From contig NZ_VHIN01000002.1 of NCBI RefSeq assembly GCF_009805585.1, positions 620,001-684,000 of the forward strand: a stretch of DNA of 64,000 nucleotides, in the 5' to 3' direction. The translations under genes and the position numbers were made by a program. This DNA is from Glutamicibacter sp. JC586. Its GTDB lineage: Bacteria > Actinomycetota > Actinomycetes > Actinomycetales > Micrococcaceae. The notes beneath the pieces are model-generated. The model did not search any database, was not told where the DNA came from, and saw only the letters and a program-made list of their open reading frames with translations. Shown one piece after another: positions 8,493 to 18,062 of the stretch. Position 1 is the stretch's first letter; each line of letters begins with the position of its first letter.

Positions 8493-9974
8493 ATGGCAAC
8501 GTTGCCCGAAACCCAGCAGGTCGCGGTGAAGCGACCAGAGCTACACTTCACAGCAAAGAAAAACTGGATCAATGATCCCAACGGATTGTTCTTTGATGGA
8601 AAGCAATATCACCTCTACTTCCAGCACAACCCCAACGGAGTCGGCCACGGCTTCATGTCCTGGGGTCACGCGGTAAGCACCGACTTGGTCAACTGGACTG
8701 AACTGCCTATCGCGATCTTGCATGGAGATGTTGCAGATATCTTCTCTGGCTCCATCGTGGTGGACCACGAGAACACCAGTGGTTTTGGAAACGGAAGCGT
8801 TCCACCAGTTATTGCTATCTACACTGCAGCAGCTAAGGACGAGACCAACCAGTCGCAAGCCATTGCTTACTCGCTTGATGGTGGCGCAACCTTCACCAAG
8901 TACGAGCAGAACCCGATACTGGACCGAGGCTCCAAAGACTTCCGTGATCCAAAGGTCATTCGTTACGAATCCGCGGAAGGTTCTTTCTGGGTCATGGTTG
9001 CCGTGGAGGCAATCGAACGCCGAGTCCTGATCTACCGTTCCGAGAACCTGAAGGACTGGACCGAGCTCTCCAGCTTCGGCCCACAAGCCGCCACCGCTGG
9101 AATCTGGGAATGTCCAGACCTCTTCCAGCTCCCGGTTGCTGGCACCGATGAACTCAAGTGGGTTCTCATTGTTTCGCTGAACCCCGGTGGAATTGCAGGC
9201 GGTTCCGGCAGTCAATACTTCGTTGGCGAATTTGACGGCACCTCATTCAATCCTGACCAAGAGCAAGACGCTTGGGACAGCCTTGAATTCGAAACCCTGA
9301 AGCAGGGTCGCTGGTTGGACTACGGCCGCGATTTCTACGCAGGAGTGAGCTTCCACGGCTTGCCAGTAAACCAGCAGACTATCATCGCTTGGATGAGCAA
9401 CTGGGACTACGCCCGAGAACTCCCACACGGCGGATGGCGCGGCTCCATGAGCACCGCGCGTCAGGTGGACCTGGTCAAGGACTCTGACGGAAAGCTAGAA
9501 ATCCGCCAGTGCATTCTCGGTCTTCCTACTGCTGAAGAAACTGAGCAATCAACCGTGAATGGTGAGGGTCGCATTGAGCTTGGCTCCCCTGCATTGATTG
9601 AACTTACTACGGCAGGCGCCGTTGCTGAACCTGTTGTCGTTTCACTGCACCGATCAGATGACACCCTGATCAGTGAAATCAGCGTTGAATCGTCCTTGAT
9701 TCAGCACCGTCGTGAAGCCGGCTTGGTAAGCCATGAACTCTACTCATCCAACCAGCGTCTGCCGTTGCCAACAGATATTGACGAACTGTTAGTGCAGATT
9801 GTTTTGGATCATGGATCCATAGAGATATTGGCTGCTGATGGCCGCCGTTCATTGACAGACCAACTTACCGGTGAAGCTGTACCAGCGTACGCAGTTGTAC
9901 GAACCGCCGACGGCACTACCGCAAATGTCGGCGTCCAGACTCTGAGAATTCAGAGCACGGAGATCAACGCATGA
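8493..9974 (+). CDS. cscA: Intracellular GH32 sucrose hydrolase (invertase)
   Basis: 493 residues, no signal peptide. It carries the three GH32 catalytic motifs: WINDPNG with the nucleophile Asp28, FRDP (150-153) and WECPDL with the acid/base Glu206, followed by a beta-sandwich domain from about residue 340. It would cleave imported sucrose to glucose and fructose. The start is uncertain: the ATG at 8493 directly abuts the GAAGG sequence, while an in-frame TTG at 8502 has this Shine-Dalgarno sequence at normal distance. It overlaps the fructokinase gene by ATGA. Confidence 0.88.
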   Translation: MATLPETQQVAVKRPELHFTAKKNWINDPNGLFFDGKQYHLYFQHNPNGVGHGFMSWGHAVSTDLVNWTELPIAILHGDVADIFSGSIVVDHENTSGFGNGSVPPVIAIYTAAAKDETNQSQAIAYSLDGGATFTKYEQNPILDRGSKDFRDPKVIRYESAEGSFWVMVAVEAIERRVLIYRSENLKDWTELSSFGPQAATAGIWECPDLFQLPVAGTDELKWVLIVSLNPGGIAGGSGSQYFVGEFDGTSFNPDQEQDAWDSLEFETLKQGRWLDYGRDFYAGVSFHGLPVNQQTIIAWMSNWDYARELPHGGWRGSMSTARQVDLVKDSDGKLEIRQCILGLPTAEETEQSTVNGEGRIELGSPALIELTTAGAVAEPVVVSLHRSDDTLISEISVESSLIQHRREAGLVSHELYSSNQRLPLPTDIDELLVQIVLDHGSIEILAADGRRSLTDQLTGEAVPAYAVVRTADGTTANVGVQTLRIQSTEINA

Positions 9975-10876
9975 GTCGCATTACCGTTGCAGGCGAATCC
10001 CTCGTAGACGTCGTAGGAGACGAGGCACATGCAGGTGGGTCCCCACTCAACGTTGCTGTTGGCCTGGCTCGTCTCGGACATGACGTTGAGTTCTACACTG
10101 AATATGGTCAGGACGAGTACGGAAACCAGATTGCAGAGCACCTGAGCAAGGCTGGCGTTCAGGTAGCTGAAGGTTGCGTTACCGAACGCTCCACTTCGGT
10201 AGCCCAGGTGGAGATGGATGAGCAGTCAAATGCTCATTACAGCTTTGACATCCACCAGCAGATTCCTGACGTGCGCACCGATGATTCGGTTGAGCTTCTG
10301 CACACCGGCTCCATCGCTGCTTGGCTTGAACCTTCTGGTCAAAGCATTGTTGATGCGTTCCAGAATGCTGCAGATGTTTCGCTACGCAGCTATGACCCGA
10401 ACCTTCGTCCAGATCTTGTTGAGAACAAAGAAAAAGCACTCAAAAGAATTGAGTTGCTAATCAGCCTCAGCCATATCGTCAAGCTCAGCGACGTGGACGG
10501 CGAGTACCTTTACCCACATCTTGATCCATGGGGAGTTCTGGAGCATGTTGCCAGACTAGGCCCAGCGTTGGCTGTCATGACCCAGGGCGGTGGTGGTTGT
10601 CTAGCCCTAGCTGATGGCAAGCGCTACGACATGGCCGCCTCCCCTACCGAGCTGGTAGACACCATCGGTGCAGGCGATGCCTTCATGTCAGGACTTCTAA
10701 ACGGCGTCTTGACCACACCTGAACTAGCCACGACGCTACGCAACGGTGAGGCAGCTCAGACACAAGATATCGAGCACGCACTACGCCATGGCCTGACCTC
10801 CGCAGCACTGACGGTGGCGCAGGCCGGAGCTAATCCGCCTTGGCTTGAAGACTTCAACCACGCACTCAATAACTAA
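9971..10876 (+). CDS. cscK: Fructokinase, PfkB family
   Basis: 301 residues of the ribokinase/PfkB fold. The N-terminal signature is GGSPLNVAVGLARLG (about 22-36), and the C-terminal DTIGAGDAF holds the catalytic Asp. It phosphorylates fructose released by the invertase to fructose 6-phosphate. It starts at an ATG overlapping the invertase TGA, so the two are translationally coupled. It may also serve the fructose produced by the neighbouring levan pathway, which has no kinase of its own. Confidence 0.88.
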   Translation: MSRITVAGESLVDVVGDEAHAGGSPLNVAVGLARLGHDVEFYTEYGQDEYGNQIAEHLSKAGVQVAEGCVTERSTSVAQVEMDEQSNAHYSFDIHQQIPDVRTDDSVELLHTGSIAAWLEPSGQSIVDAFQNAADVSLRSYDPNLRPDLVENKEKALKRIELLISLSHIVKLSDVDGEYLYPHLDPWGVLEHVARLGPALAVMTQGGGGCLALADGKRYDMAASPTELVDTIGAGDAFMSGLLNGVLTTPELATTLRNGEAAQTQDIEHALRHGLTSAALTVAQAGANPPWLEDFNHALNN

Positions 10877-10914
10877 CTACGCTTCACAGCTACACGAAAG
10901 AATCCAGGACAAAG

Positions 10915-12213
10915 ATGGCTGGCTTTACAACTGCTCTGAAAAATCCCGTATACCGACAGAGCTCATTCTCGATGCTTCTTTTCTTTGCATCGTGGGGAAT
11001 CTGGTGGTCCTTCTTCCAAATTTGGCTCACCAGCGACGCCGCCGGATTGTCCTTATCCGGCGCTCAGGTTGGCACCGTATATTCGGTGAATTCCTTGGCT
11101 ACCCTGCTCTTGATGTTTGGCTACGGAGCCGTCCAGGACCGTCTGGGTATCAAGAAGACTCTGGCCATCGTGCTGGCCGCAGTGACGGCGCTAATTGGCC
11201 CGTTCGCAACGTGGGTCTACCAACCGTTGTTGCAGAGCCACTTTATGGCTGGTGTCATCATCGGAGCCATTGTGCTGTCGGTTGGATTCCTTGCCGGCGT
11301 TGGTCTGTTTGAAGCCTTGACCGAACGCTTCAGCCGGCGTTTCAACTTTGAATACGGACAGGCCCGCATGTGGGGTTCCTTCGGCTACGCAGTAGTAGCA
11401 CTGGCCGCAGGCTTCCTGTTCACCATCAATCCAGCTTTGAACTTCTGGATCGGTTCGGTACTAGGTCTGATTCACTTGTTACTGTTGCTCTTCACCCGTA
11501 CCGGTGAACCACCAGTAATCAAGCGAGCTCCAGTAGACGGCATCCTCTCCCCTGCCTCCACACCGTCATTCCGTGAAATGTTGGGACTGTTCAAGCTGCC
11601 AAGCCTTTGGCTAATCATTCTCTTTGTCATGCTCTCATGGACGTTCTATACCGTCTTTGATCAGCAGATGTTCCCTGACTACTACACCGGGCTCTTTGAG
11701 ACTCAGGAAACTGGACAACAGGTTTACGGTATCTTGAATTCTGTCCAGGTCTTCCTCGAAGCCGCGATGCTGGGAATCGTGCCAATCATCATGCGCCGAG
11801 TTGGTGTTCGCACTTCGCTGTTGATGGGTGTCTCCATCATGTTCGTCCGAATCCTCGGGTGCGCTTTAGTAGATGATCCCGTATGGGTCTCTGCCATCAA
11901 GATGCTGCACGCCATCGAAACTCCGCTGTTCATCCTGCCGGTGTTCCGTTACTTCACCCTGCACTTCAACCCAGCACTGTCCGCAACGTTGTACATGGTT
12001 GGATTCCAAGTTTCTGCTCAGATTGGCAACGTCATCCTGTCCACTCCCCTCGGTGCCCTGCATGACCACATGGGCTACCAGCAGACGTTCATCACCATCT
12101 CCATCGTGGTGCTAGTCGCCGGTATCTACGGATTTTTTGCGCTGAAGAAAGACGACCAGCAGGTTGACGGCGATCCATTCTTGCGACACTCGAAACTGAG
12201 GGTCGACGCCTAA
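10915..12213 (+). CDS. cscB: Sucrose:H+ symporter, CscB-like (MFS, oligosaccharide symporter family)
   Basis: 432 residues, 12 predicted helices. The match to E. coli CscB as I recall it is strong throughout: YSVNSLATLL, GAVQDRLGIKK, FEYGQARMWGSFGYA, FDQQMFPDYYTGLFE and LLSTPLGALHDHMGYQ all align with equivalents in CscB. It imports sucrose with a proton. It begins 38 nt after the kinase with AGGACAAAG before the ATG and ends at a terminator, closing the csc operon. A PTS route is absent here, consistent with symport followed by intracellular hydrolysis. Confidence 0.88.
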   Translation: MAGFTTALKNPVYRQSSFSMLLFFASWGIWWSFFQIWLTSDAAGLSLSGAQVGTVYSVNSLATLLLMFGYGAVQDRLGIKKTLAIVLAAVTALIGPFATWVYQPLLQSHFMAGVIIGAIVLSVGFLAGVGLFEALTERFSRRFNFEYGQARMWGSFGYAVVALAAGFLFTINPALNFWIGSVLGLIHLLLLLFTRTGEPPVIKRAPVDGILSPASTPSFREMLGLFKLPSLWLIILFVMLSWTFYTVFDQQMFPDYYTGLFETQETGQQVYGILNSVQVFLEAAMLGIVPIIMRRVGVRTSLLMGVSIMFVRILGCALVDDPVWVSAIKMLHAIETPLFILPVFRYFTLHFNPALSATLYMVGFQVSAQIGNVILSTPLGALHDHMGYQQTFITISIVVLVAGIYGFFALKKDDQQVDGDPFLRHSKLRVDA

Positions 12214-12248
12214 ATCTCAGGCCCAGTAAAAGATTCGCTACGTGAGGC

Positions 12249-12274
12249 GGGGATCATCAAAATCGATGATCCCC
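12249..12274 (+). terminator. Terminator of the csc operon
   Basis: GGGGATCATC and its exact complement around a 6-nt loop (AAAATC), 35 nt after the cscB stop; the stem extends further with one mismatch. The right arm is followed by ACCTTCTTCG. Confidence 0.75.
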
Positions 12275-12413
12275 ACCTTCTTCGTCAATAACCTTCTAGC
12301 CAGTAGTCCCATCAAAGTTGCCTAGTGGTGCACAAGAATACTCCAAGGTATCCCCATACATCGCTCAGACCCAATAGGAAACCTACGAGCGCTATTTGTT
12401 TCTCTAAATCGCT

Positions 12414-13142
12414 CTATTTGTTCAAATACCATGGAGGGGTCGGCATTGCGCCCAGCTTCTTCTTGACCTCGTCGTCATACATGGTCAACGCGATTTCATC
12501 GAGGCTTTGCGAACTATTCGCTGCCACCAGATATACCGTTTTGTAGAACTCGACCCAATTCTCAGGCAGAACACGCTTAAATACCGGAGCAGTCTGAATT
12601 CCGTAGACTTCGTGGCCTAGTTCTTCATAAACAGGTTTCGTCAGTTCGACAGGTGCGTATGGGTTGGGGGTAACGAATACCCTCGCACCCCAGCTTGTTA
12701 ATTCGTCTTGCAATCCGGGGCGTTCAATCTTCTCTTTACCTAAGAGGTGCAATCCTGCGTGGCGATAAATACTGATAACTAACCGGACGTCGCGATCTCG
12801 GAGCTTGCGTTCGAAATCAGGAAGAGCCTCAGCAATCTTTTGTTTGCTGACATCCTTCTCTCCTACGCTCGGCTCCATCACCAGGTCTGTGAAGCCGATC
12901 CCTTTCGCGACAAGCGCGTCATCCAGGTACTCGCCGTTAAGGAACTCGGGTTTGCAGATCGCATGAGCGACCCGCTGCAACATCAATTTCCCATTATGCC
13001 CTTGGTAGTAATGTCCTGAGAGAACGCTGGGTGGTGCTGGATTCAGCCCCGCAATGACGACTTTAGAATCGCACTCGGGCCACAAATCAGCAAGCGACAT
13101 TTGGCCATCGGATAATACTGCCTGGTGCCCAATCAGACCCAT
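12414..13142 (-). CDS. Uracil-DNA glycosylase superfamily protein (MUG/TDG type)
   Basis: Start set at the ATG at 13142, which has TTGGAG seven bases upstream; the longer frame to 13199 lacks a site. The product is 242 residues. VVIAGLNPAPPS (28-39) matches the water-activating GLNP motif of mismatch-specific glycosylases, and VTPNPYAP about 140 residues later matches the second, DNA-intercalating motif. It would excise uracil or thymine from mispairs, or represent a relative that has lost this; the loop following GLNP differs from E. coli Mug. It stands alone after the csc operon and is slightly lower in G+C than its neighbours. Confidence 0.65.
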   Translation of the reverse strand: MGLIGHQAVLSDGQMSLADLWPECDSKVVIAGLNPAPPSVLSGHYYQGHNGKLMLQRVAHAICKPEFLNGEYLDDALVAKGIGFTDLVMEPSVGEKDVSKQKIAEALPDFERKLRDRDVRLVISIYRHAGLHLLGKEKIERPGLQDELTSWGARVFVTPNPYAPVELTKPVYEELGHEVYGIQTAPVFKRVLPENWVEFYKTVYLVAANSSQSLDEIALTMYDDEVKKKLGAMPTPPWYLNK

Positions 13143-13512
13143 TTTGTTCTCCAATACTTCTTGCCAATAAATACCATGAATAATATTTTTATGCCCCACT
13201 GACAGTTTTTGCAGACTAATGTGCAGGAACGTTCTTAGTGAAGTCTCGGGTTCACTGATTTGCCACCTATCCGGTCTAGGAATCCTGTCCTGCTCTAACT
13301 AGGACAGACCAGTTAATTGGGCAGATAATACTCTCAGTGTCATTGAAGTTGCGCTTGGCGAGATTCGAAACGAAACAATCCTCTTGGTCGACGAAGTTGG
13401 AGGTCAGATTGTGACCACCATACAACTCCTTCTAGAGCGCGATCGTAGTGGGAACTTCCTGTTGTCATTTGCTCAACACAGCAGCCAGTTTTTCATTTTA
13501 CCTACTCAAGAA
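13143..13512. other. Intergenic region between the UDG-like gene and the levan operon
   Basis: 370 bp without a convincing gene. It contains an inverted repeat TGTCCT-N9-AGGACA (13286-13306) and a plus-strand frame open from 13303 that runs into the levan fructotransferase gene in antisense without a good start or ribosome-binding site. No terminator hairpin is visible after the fructotransferase stop. Confidence 0.5.
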
Positions 13513-15072
13513 TCAGATCCGCTCCCCAAACTCCCGCACCATAATCCCCGAGAACCTCGCTACTCCACCATCAGTGTAGAACGATACGCCGCTGTCCCCG
13601 TCTGCGAAGTGAACCTGTTGCGAGATCACCGAATGACCGGCGTTGACGAAGACTTCCACGCTCTGCGTATCCACGAAGATTCGCAAGTGTACCGAGCGGG
13701 CGCCAGCATCGATAGGCGCAGCTGCCCTGGTGTAAGGACTCAGTTCGAATCCGGTCTGGTTTGACGGACTCCGGTCGACGTATAACTCGCTGCCGTATTT
13801 CCCGATATTTGTGTGTCGAGTTCCGTCAGCAGCACGTCCAACTGAAACACCAACGTTCGTCGCAGAGTCCCACGCAATGTCCAGTTCTAGTTCGTAGGCA
13901 CGTCCATTCCACGGAAGCAGGAAGCTGCCGTCAACATTTTGGTCATCAAAGGAGTGCGTTGCTGTGGCGTGGCTGGACAAGGCTTTGATGGGATTGCTGA
14001 GCAACGCATACCGCCCATCACCCTGTTTGGAGATTTCCAGTTCTCGCACGATAGAGTTTTGACCGTTGTATCCGTCGCTGGCATCCGTTGGTACCTCACG
14101 GTTTGCGTACTTCCAGTTGTTCATCCAGCCTATGGCCAACCGCTTCGTGTCAGGGTCTTGTTCCGAAGGCCAGGAGACTGCTCCGTACCAGTCCCATCCC
14201 CAGTCCAGCCACTGTGGTTCAATGTCATCAGCGATGAATTGCTCTCCGTCCCACTCCCCTGTCCAGTACGCGTAGGTCATCGGCAGACCAATACTGTATG
14301 CATCCATGCTGGCTCCTAGAACCCAGTGGCGAGTTCCGTCATCCGCTGTCATTTCGAAGAGGTCCGGACATTCAATGCCTCCCAATTCATGATTCGGAAA
14401 GTCAAAGTTTCGTTTCAGCTGCCATTCGCGCAAATTCTTTGACGTGTAAAAGACTGCGTAGCGTGCCCGCCCAATGACACACACCCATTCATTGCGCGCA
14501 GAGTCCCAGTGAATCTTGGGATCTCGGAACCACTCTGCGTTCTCAATCTCGGCCTGAGTGGTGGCGCTACGACCATCAGTGTTGACGATGACCGGTTCTG
14601 ACAAGCCGTTGAATGTGTATCCTCCGTCTGTTGACCAATAGAGATACTGTTCTTGGTATTTGCGGACGCCATCGGTCGGCCGTGTCGCCAGAGCAACCAA
14701 TGCCCCCGCCCCAAACCCAGCGGTGTTCTTTTCATCGATAACACTAGAGCCAGTCCAGACGGGAAAGTTTGGTTTCTGCCCTATAGCTACTCCGTGATGA
14801 GTGAATGAAACTCCATCAGTGGTGGTTGCGTGGTCCCAGTCTCCAGGACCGTTGTTCACATCTGAATGCAGATAGTAGAGGTGGTATGCACCGTTGAGGA
14901 ACACCGGACGTTGAGGATCACATAACCATCCAGCAGGTGGAGTCATATGATAAAATGCCCGTTGAGAGATTGCGGCTCGTGCTGCAATGGGCAGTGAACT
15001 GGCAGCGCCAAGTCCGAGTGCTCCTATGCCTGCGATTTGAAACAGACTACGTCGGGAAATTTCGTGCATCAT
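13513..15072 (-). CDS. lft: Secreted GH32 levan fructotransferase (difructose anhydride IV-forming)
   Basis: 519 residues. A Tat signal peptide is evident: SRRSLF at 6-11, hydrophobic core, AARA near 30-33. The mature part is a GH32 propeller plus sandwich, but the nucleophile motif is WLCDPQRP (Asp52) instead of WMNDPNG; RDP is at 183-185 and ECPDLF holds Glu234. From memory, the variant motif, overall length and long stretches match the levan fructotransferase of Arthrobacter ureafaciens, which turns beta-2,6-levan into the cyclic disaccharide DFA IV by intramolecular transfer. It has a good AAGGA site, and is the last gene of the operon, 100 nt after the LacI gene. An exo-levanase is the alternative. 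Confidence 0.82.
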   Translation of the reverse strand: MMHEISRRSLFQIAGIGALGLGAASSLPIAARAAISQRAFYHMTPPAGWLCDPQRPVFLNGAYHLYYLHSDVNNGPGDWDHATTTDGVSFTHHGVAIGQKPNFPVWTGSSVIDEKNTAGFGAGALVALATRPTDGVRKYQEQYLYWSTDGGYTFNGLSEPVIVNTDGRSATTQAEIENAEWFRDPKIHWDSARNEWVCVIGRARYAVFYTSKNLREWQLKRNFDFPNHELGGIECPDLFEMTADDGTRHWVLGASMDAYSIGLPMTYAYWTGEWDGEQFIADDIEPQWLDWGWDWYGAVSWPSEQDPDTKRLAIGWMNNWKYANREVPTDASDGYNGQNSIVRELEISKQGDGRYALLSNPIKALSSHATATHSFDDQNVDGSFLLPWNGRAYELELDIAWDSATNVGVSVGRAADGTRHTNIGKYGSELYVDRSPSNQTGFELSPYTRAAAPIDAGARSVHLRIFVDTQSVEVFVNAGHSVISQQVHFADGDSGVSFYTDGGVARFSGIMVREFGERI

Positions 15073-15172
15073 TGCGCGTTCCTTCCTGTATCTGACACGC
15101 GCGTCGCTGCGCGGTCAGGAGGAGAAAAGTTTGAGGGGGCCAGCGATTGTTGCCGGTGATCTTGAAGTCTTC

Positions 15173-16192
15173 TCAGACCGACTGTCGTCGAATGGCGGGG
15201 CAGTCAATCAAATACGTGCCTTTGTCCTGTTCTGGATCAATGCCTAGAAGAACCCGGATGCCAGCGGCACCAAGTTCATAGTGAGGCAGCGCCACGGTGG
15301 TTAACGGTGGCCTTAGGTGCGCCGCAATGACTTCCTGATTATCAAAGCCAACTACGGAAACGTCTGTGGGTACGTCCAATCCACGTACTCTTAGCCCGTC
15401 GTAAAGGCCCATGGCCACACGGTCGTTATGGCAGAAGACTGCGGTGGCGCCCGACGCAACAACTGCGGTTGTTGCTTCGTATCCTCCTTCTTGTTCAGGG
15501 GTCGCAGGAATGACCAGTGACTTGTCATAGGCAACGCCTGCGTCTTCAAGTGCTGAACGGTACCCGGCCAACCGTCCAGTCAATGCTGGTGACGGCGTGG
15601 TCGTATTGATGAAGGCAATCCGTTGGTGTCCCGACGCGATGAGTTCTTGAGTTGCGGTCTTTCCCCCTTGTTCCTCATCCGGTACAACCGCTGGCAAACC
15701 GCTTCCCGTGGAGAAACAGTTCACGAGGACCGTATCTGTCTGCAGCAGTGGATCCGGGACCTCTATTTCGCGGTGGTACCAAGTGGAATAAAGAATCCCC
15801 CGCACTTGGTGTTCCAACATCATAGCTATCGCATCTGATTCAGCTGCTTGGTTACCGTCCGTATTGGCTACGAGTAAAACGTATCCGTGCTTCCACGCTT
15901 CGTCTTGGGCACCATGAATAATCTGACCGGCGAAAGGTGTGGTTGCAATGGCATCCGCCACGAGGCCAATGAACCGTGAAGATCCTGAAGACAGGTTCTT
16001 GGCCAATGCGTTGGTTCGATATCCCAAAAGTTCTACCGCTTCATGGACACGTTGTCTGGTTTCCTCTCCGATGCGTGCGCCTGGTTTGTTGTTCACTACG
16101 TGCGAGACAGTTGCTACTGAAACACCGGCTTCTTTGGCAATGTCTTTCATGGTGACGGGTGCACCATGTTTGCTTGATCTGTCTTTGATCAT
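15173..16192 (-). CDS. LacI-family regulator of the levan/DFA operon
   Basis: 339 residues with a LacI helix-turn-helix (TMKDIAKEAGVSVATVSHVV, about 14-33) and a sugar-binding effector domain. Its ATG overlaps the TGA of the second permease gene (ATGA), so it is made from the same transcript as the transporter. The near-palindromes TTAATCGGTTAA and TCAACCGGTTAA at the operon promoter are its likely operators, giving autoregulation. The effector could be DFA IV or a fructose derivative; this is inferred. Confidence 0.85.
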   Translation of the reverse strand: MIKDRSSKHGAPVTMKDIAKEAGVSVATVSHVVNNKPGARIGEETRQRVHEAVELLGYRTNALAKNLSSGSSRFIGLVADAIATTPFAGQIIHGAQDEAWKHGYVLLVANTDGNQAAESDAIAMMLEHQVRGILYSTWYHREIEVPDPLLQTDTVLVNCFSTGSGLPAVVPDEEQGGKTATQELIASGHQRIAFINTTTPSPALTGRLAGYRSALEDAGVAYDKSLVIPATPEQEGGYEATTAVVASGATAVFCHNDRVAMGLYDGLRVRGLDVPTDVSVVGFDNQEVIAAHLRPPLTTVALPHYELGAAGIRVLLGIDPEQDKGTYLIDCPAIRRQSV

Positions 16193-17106
16193 CCCTTGGT
16201 TGCTCCACTCTCAAGTCCCTGGATCATTGCCTTGTTCAGAACAAGGAAGACCAGGAGCAGTGGCGTGACGGAAACGCAGACCGCCGCAAAGGTTGCCGTC
16301 CAGTCGGTATTGCCCATCGCGCCAATGTAATTCTGCAAGCCTAGCGGAATGGTCTTCAGTCCGTCGGAGAGCACAAAGGTATTGGCGAAAATGAAATCGT
16401 TCCAGATGAAGATACTGTTCACCAGCACCACGGTGACGATGGTATTCAGCGAGAGCGGGAAGGTGATCTGGGTAAAGATTCGGTATGGGCCAGCGCCATC
16501 CAAGGAAGCTGCCTCATAGGTTTCTCGAGGAATGAATCCGTAGAACGACGAGAACAGGTAGATGGACATCGGCATAGAGAAGGCCGCCAACGGGATAATC
16601 ATCGACAGGTGGGTGTCTAGCAATCCCACTTTTGAATAGTCAATGAACAGTGGCACCAAGGCAATCTGTACCGGAACAATGATGCCCAGCATAAATAGTG
16701 CACGGACCAAATTGCTCAGTCTAAAGCCCAAGACTTCCAAGGCAAACGCTGCCATCATGCCGGCGATAACAATTAGTGCACTGGCGCCCAAGGTGACAAT
16801 CAGCGAGTTGACGATATTCATACCGAGATCTCCAGTAGCAAACGCTCTGGAGTAGTTTTCTAGCGTGAATTCACTCGGCCAGGAGAACGCGTTGCCACCA
16901 GCAAAATCAGATGCCGTTCTAAAACTGGTGAGGAACATCCACACAAGTGGGTAAACCTGCACGATGACAATCAGTACGATGGTGAGAGTCAGCAAGTTGC
17001 GTTGGATTTTAAGCCGTCGCGGCTTTCTCGACCTAGGCTGCGGCTGATTTTCGAAGGAGGGCTCAGTCATGGTTACCTTCTTGTCCACTTCCAGCGTTGT
17101 AGTCAT
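16189..17106 (-). CDS. ABC sugar permease, MalG type (CUT1 family)
   Basis: 305 residues from the ATG at 17106, which overlaps the TGA of the first permease (ATGA); the longer frame to 17160 lies inside that gene. Six membrane segments are predicted. The EAA loop (EAASLDGAGPYRIFTQITFP) that contacts the ATPase is clear. It forms the channel with the MalF-type partner to import a small oligosaccharide delivered by the binding lipoprotein. No ATPase gene is in the operon, as is usual in actinobacteria where a shared MsiK-type ATPase is used. Confidence 0.88.
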   Translation of the reverse strand: MTTTLEVDKKVTMTEPSFENQPQPRSRKPRRLKIQRNLLTLTIVLIVIVQVYPLVWMFLTSFRTASDFAGGNAFSWPSEFTLENYSRAFATGDLGMNIVNSLIVTLGASALIVIAGMMAAFALEVLGFRLSNLVRALFMLGIIVPVQIALVPLFIDYSKVGLLDTHLSMIIPLAAFSMPMSIYLFSSFYGFIPRETYEAASLDGAGPYRIFTQITFPLSLNTIVTVVLVNSIFIWNDFIFANTFVLSDGLKTIPLGLQNYIGAMGNTDWTATFAAVCVSVTPLLLVFLVLNKAMIQGLESGATKG

Positions 17107-18062
17107 GAGTTGTCCTTTCGGCGCAGCATCAGCAGGATCAGTCCAACGGCAACGAGGCACTCAATCACAATGAATACTGAAATGGCACTGGCGTAACCAT
17201 AATCAGTGTGCACAAAAGCCGTCTTGTACATGTAAGTGGTCAGCAGTTCCGAAGACTGTCCAGGACCGCCGTTGGTGAGCAGGTATGGAATATCGAATCC
17301 ACGCAAGGCGAAGGTGGTTGCCATGATGGTGGTTGTGGTCCAGACCGGTCGAATGTGTGGGAAGCGGACGTTCCAGAAGACCTGCCACCATGAGGCGCCA
17401 TCCAAGCGTGCTGCCTCTTCGAGTTCTCGTGGAACCGAAATGAGTGCCGCGTAAATGATCAGCATGTACAGGCCGGTGTAACGCCAGCCTTCAGGGATGG
17501 ATACCGCGGCAAGTACGGTCTGAACATTTGAGAGCCACGCAGTTTGGAACTGGCCGAGGCCGACCCACTCAAGCAACTGGTTGAGCATGCCTACTGGCTC
17601 CAGTGAATAGATCCGAAGGAACAAGAAGCCAATAGCCACAGTGGAAATCACTGCGGGCAACAGGTACAAGGTCTTGACCAGTTCGCGGGCCTTGGGCAGC
17701 GCGGTGAGCAGGCTTGAAACTATCAGCGCTCCCCCAAGCTGCAGGACCAAGCAGATCACCAGGTAACCTACTGCGTTGGCAAATGCTGTCCAGAAGACAT
17801 CATCACGGGAAAGCATCTTTATGTAGTTATCCAGACCAACAAACTTCATGTTGGTGATGCCGTCCCATTTGAAGAAGCTCAGGAACAGCGACTGAACGAT
17901 AGGCAGAAGAACTGCAACGCCGTAGATCACTAGTGGTGGCAACAGGAAGATGGCCACCGATAGCTTGGAACGGCGGGGCAACATGGAAGCTGGTGCCTTC
18001 TTCCGCGTCCGGCGAGCGCGCGCCGGACGCGTAGCAGGAGCACTTTCTACGATGCTACTCAC
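17103..18062 (-). CDS. ABC sugar permease, MalF type (CUT1 family)
   Basis: About 319 residues. I place the start at the GTG at 18062, which has GAAGGAG seven bases upstream; the ATG at 18068 is only one base from that site. The start overlaps the end of the binding-protein gene. A basic N-terminus (ARRTRKK) precedes six membrane segments, and EEAARLDGASWWQVFWNVRF is the ATPase-contact loop. It pairs with the MalG-type permease encoded immediately downstream. Confidence 0.87.
   Translation of the reverse strand: MSSIVESAPATRPARARRTRKKAPASMLPRRSKLSVAIFLLPPLVIYGVAVLLPIVQSLFLSFFKWDGITNMKFVGLDNYIKMLSRDDVFWTAFANAVGYLVICLVLQLGGALIVSSLLTALPKARELVKTLYLLPAVISTVAIGFLFLRIYSLEPVGMLNQLLEWVGLGQFQTAWLSNVQTVLAAVSIPEGWRYTGLYMLIIYAALISVPRELEEAARLDGASWWQVFWNVRFPHIRPVWTTTTIMATTFALRGFDIPYLLTNGGPGQSSELLTTYMYKTAFVHTDYGYASAISVFIVIECLVAVGLILLMLRRKDNS

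Noticed and set aside
13384-13764. 126-codon plus-strand gene
   Set aside because: Most of it is antisense to the levan fructotransferase and the TTG start has no site; kept only as a note on a possible remnant.
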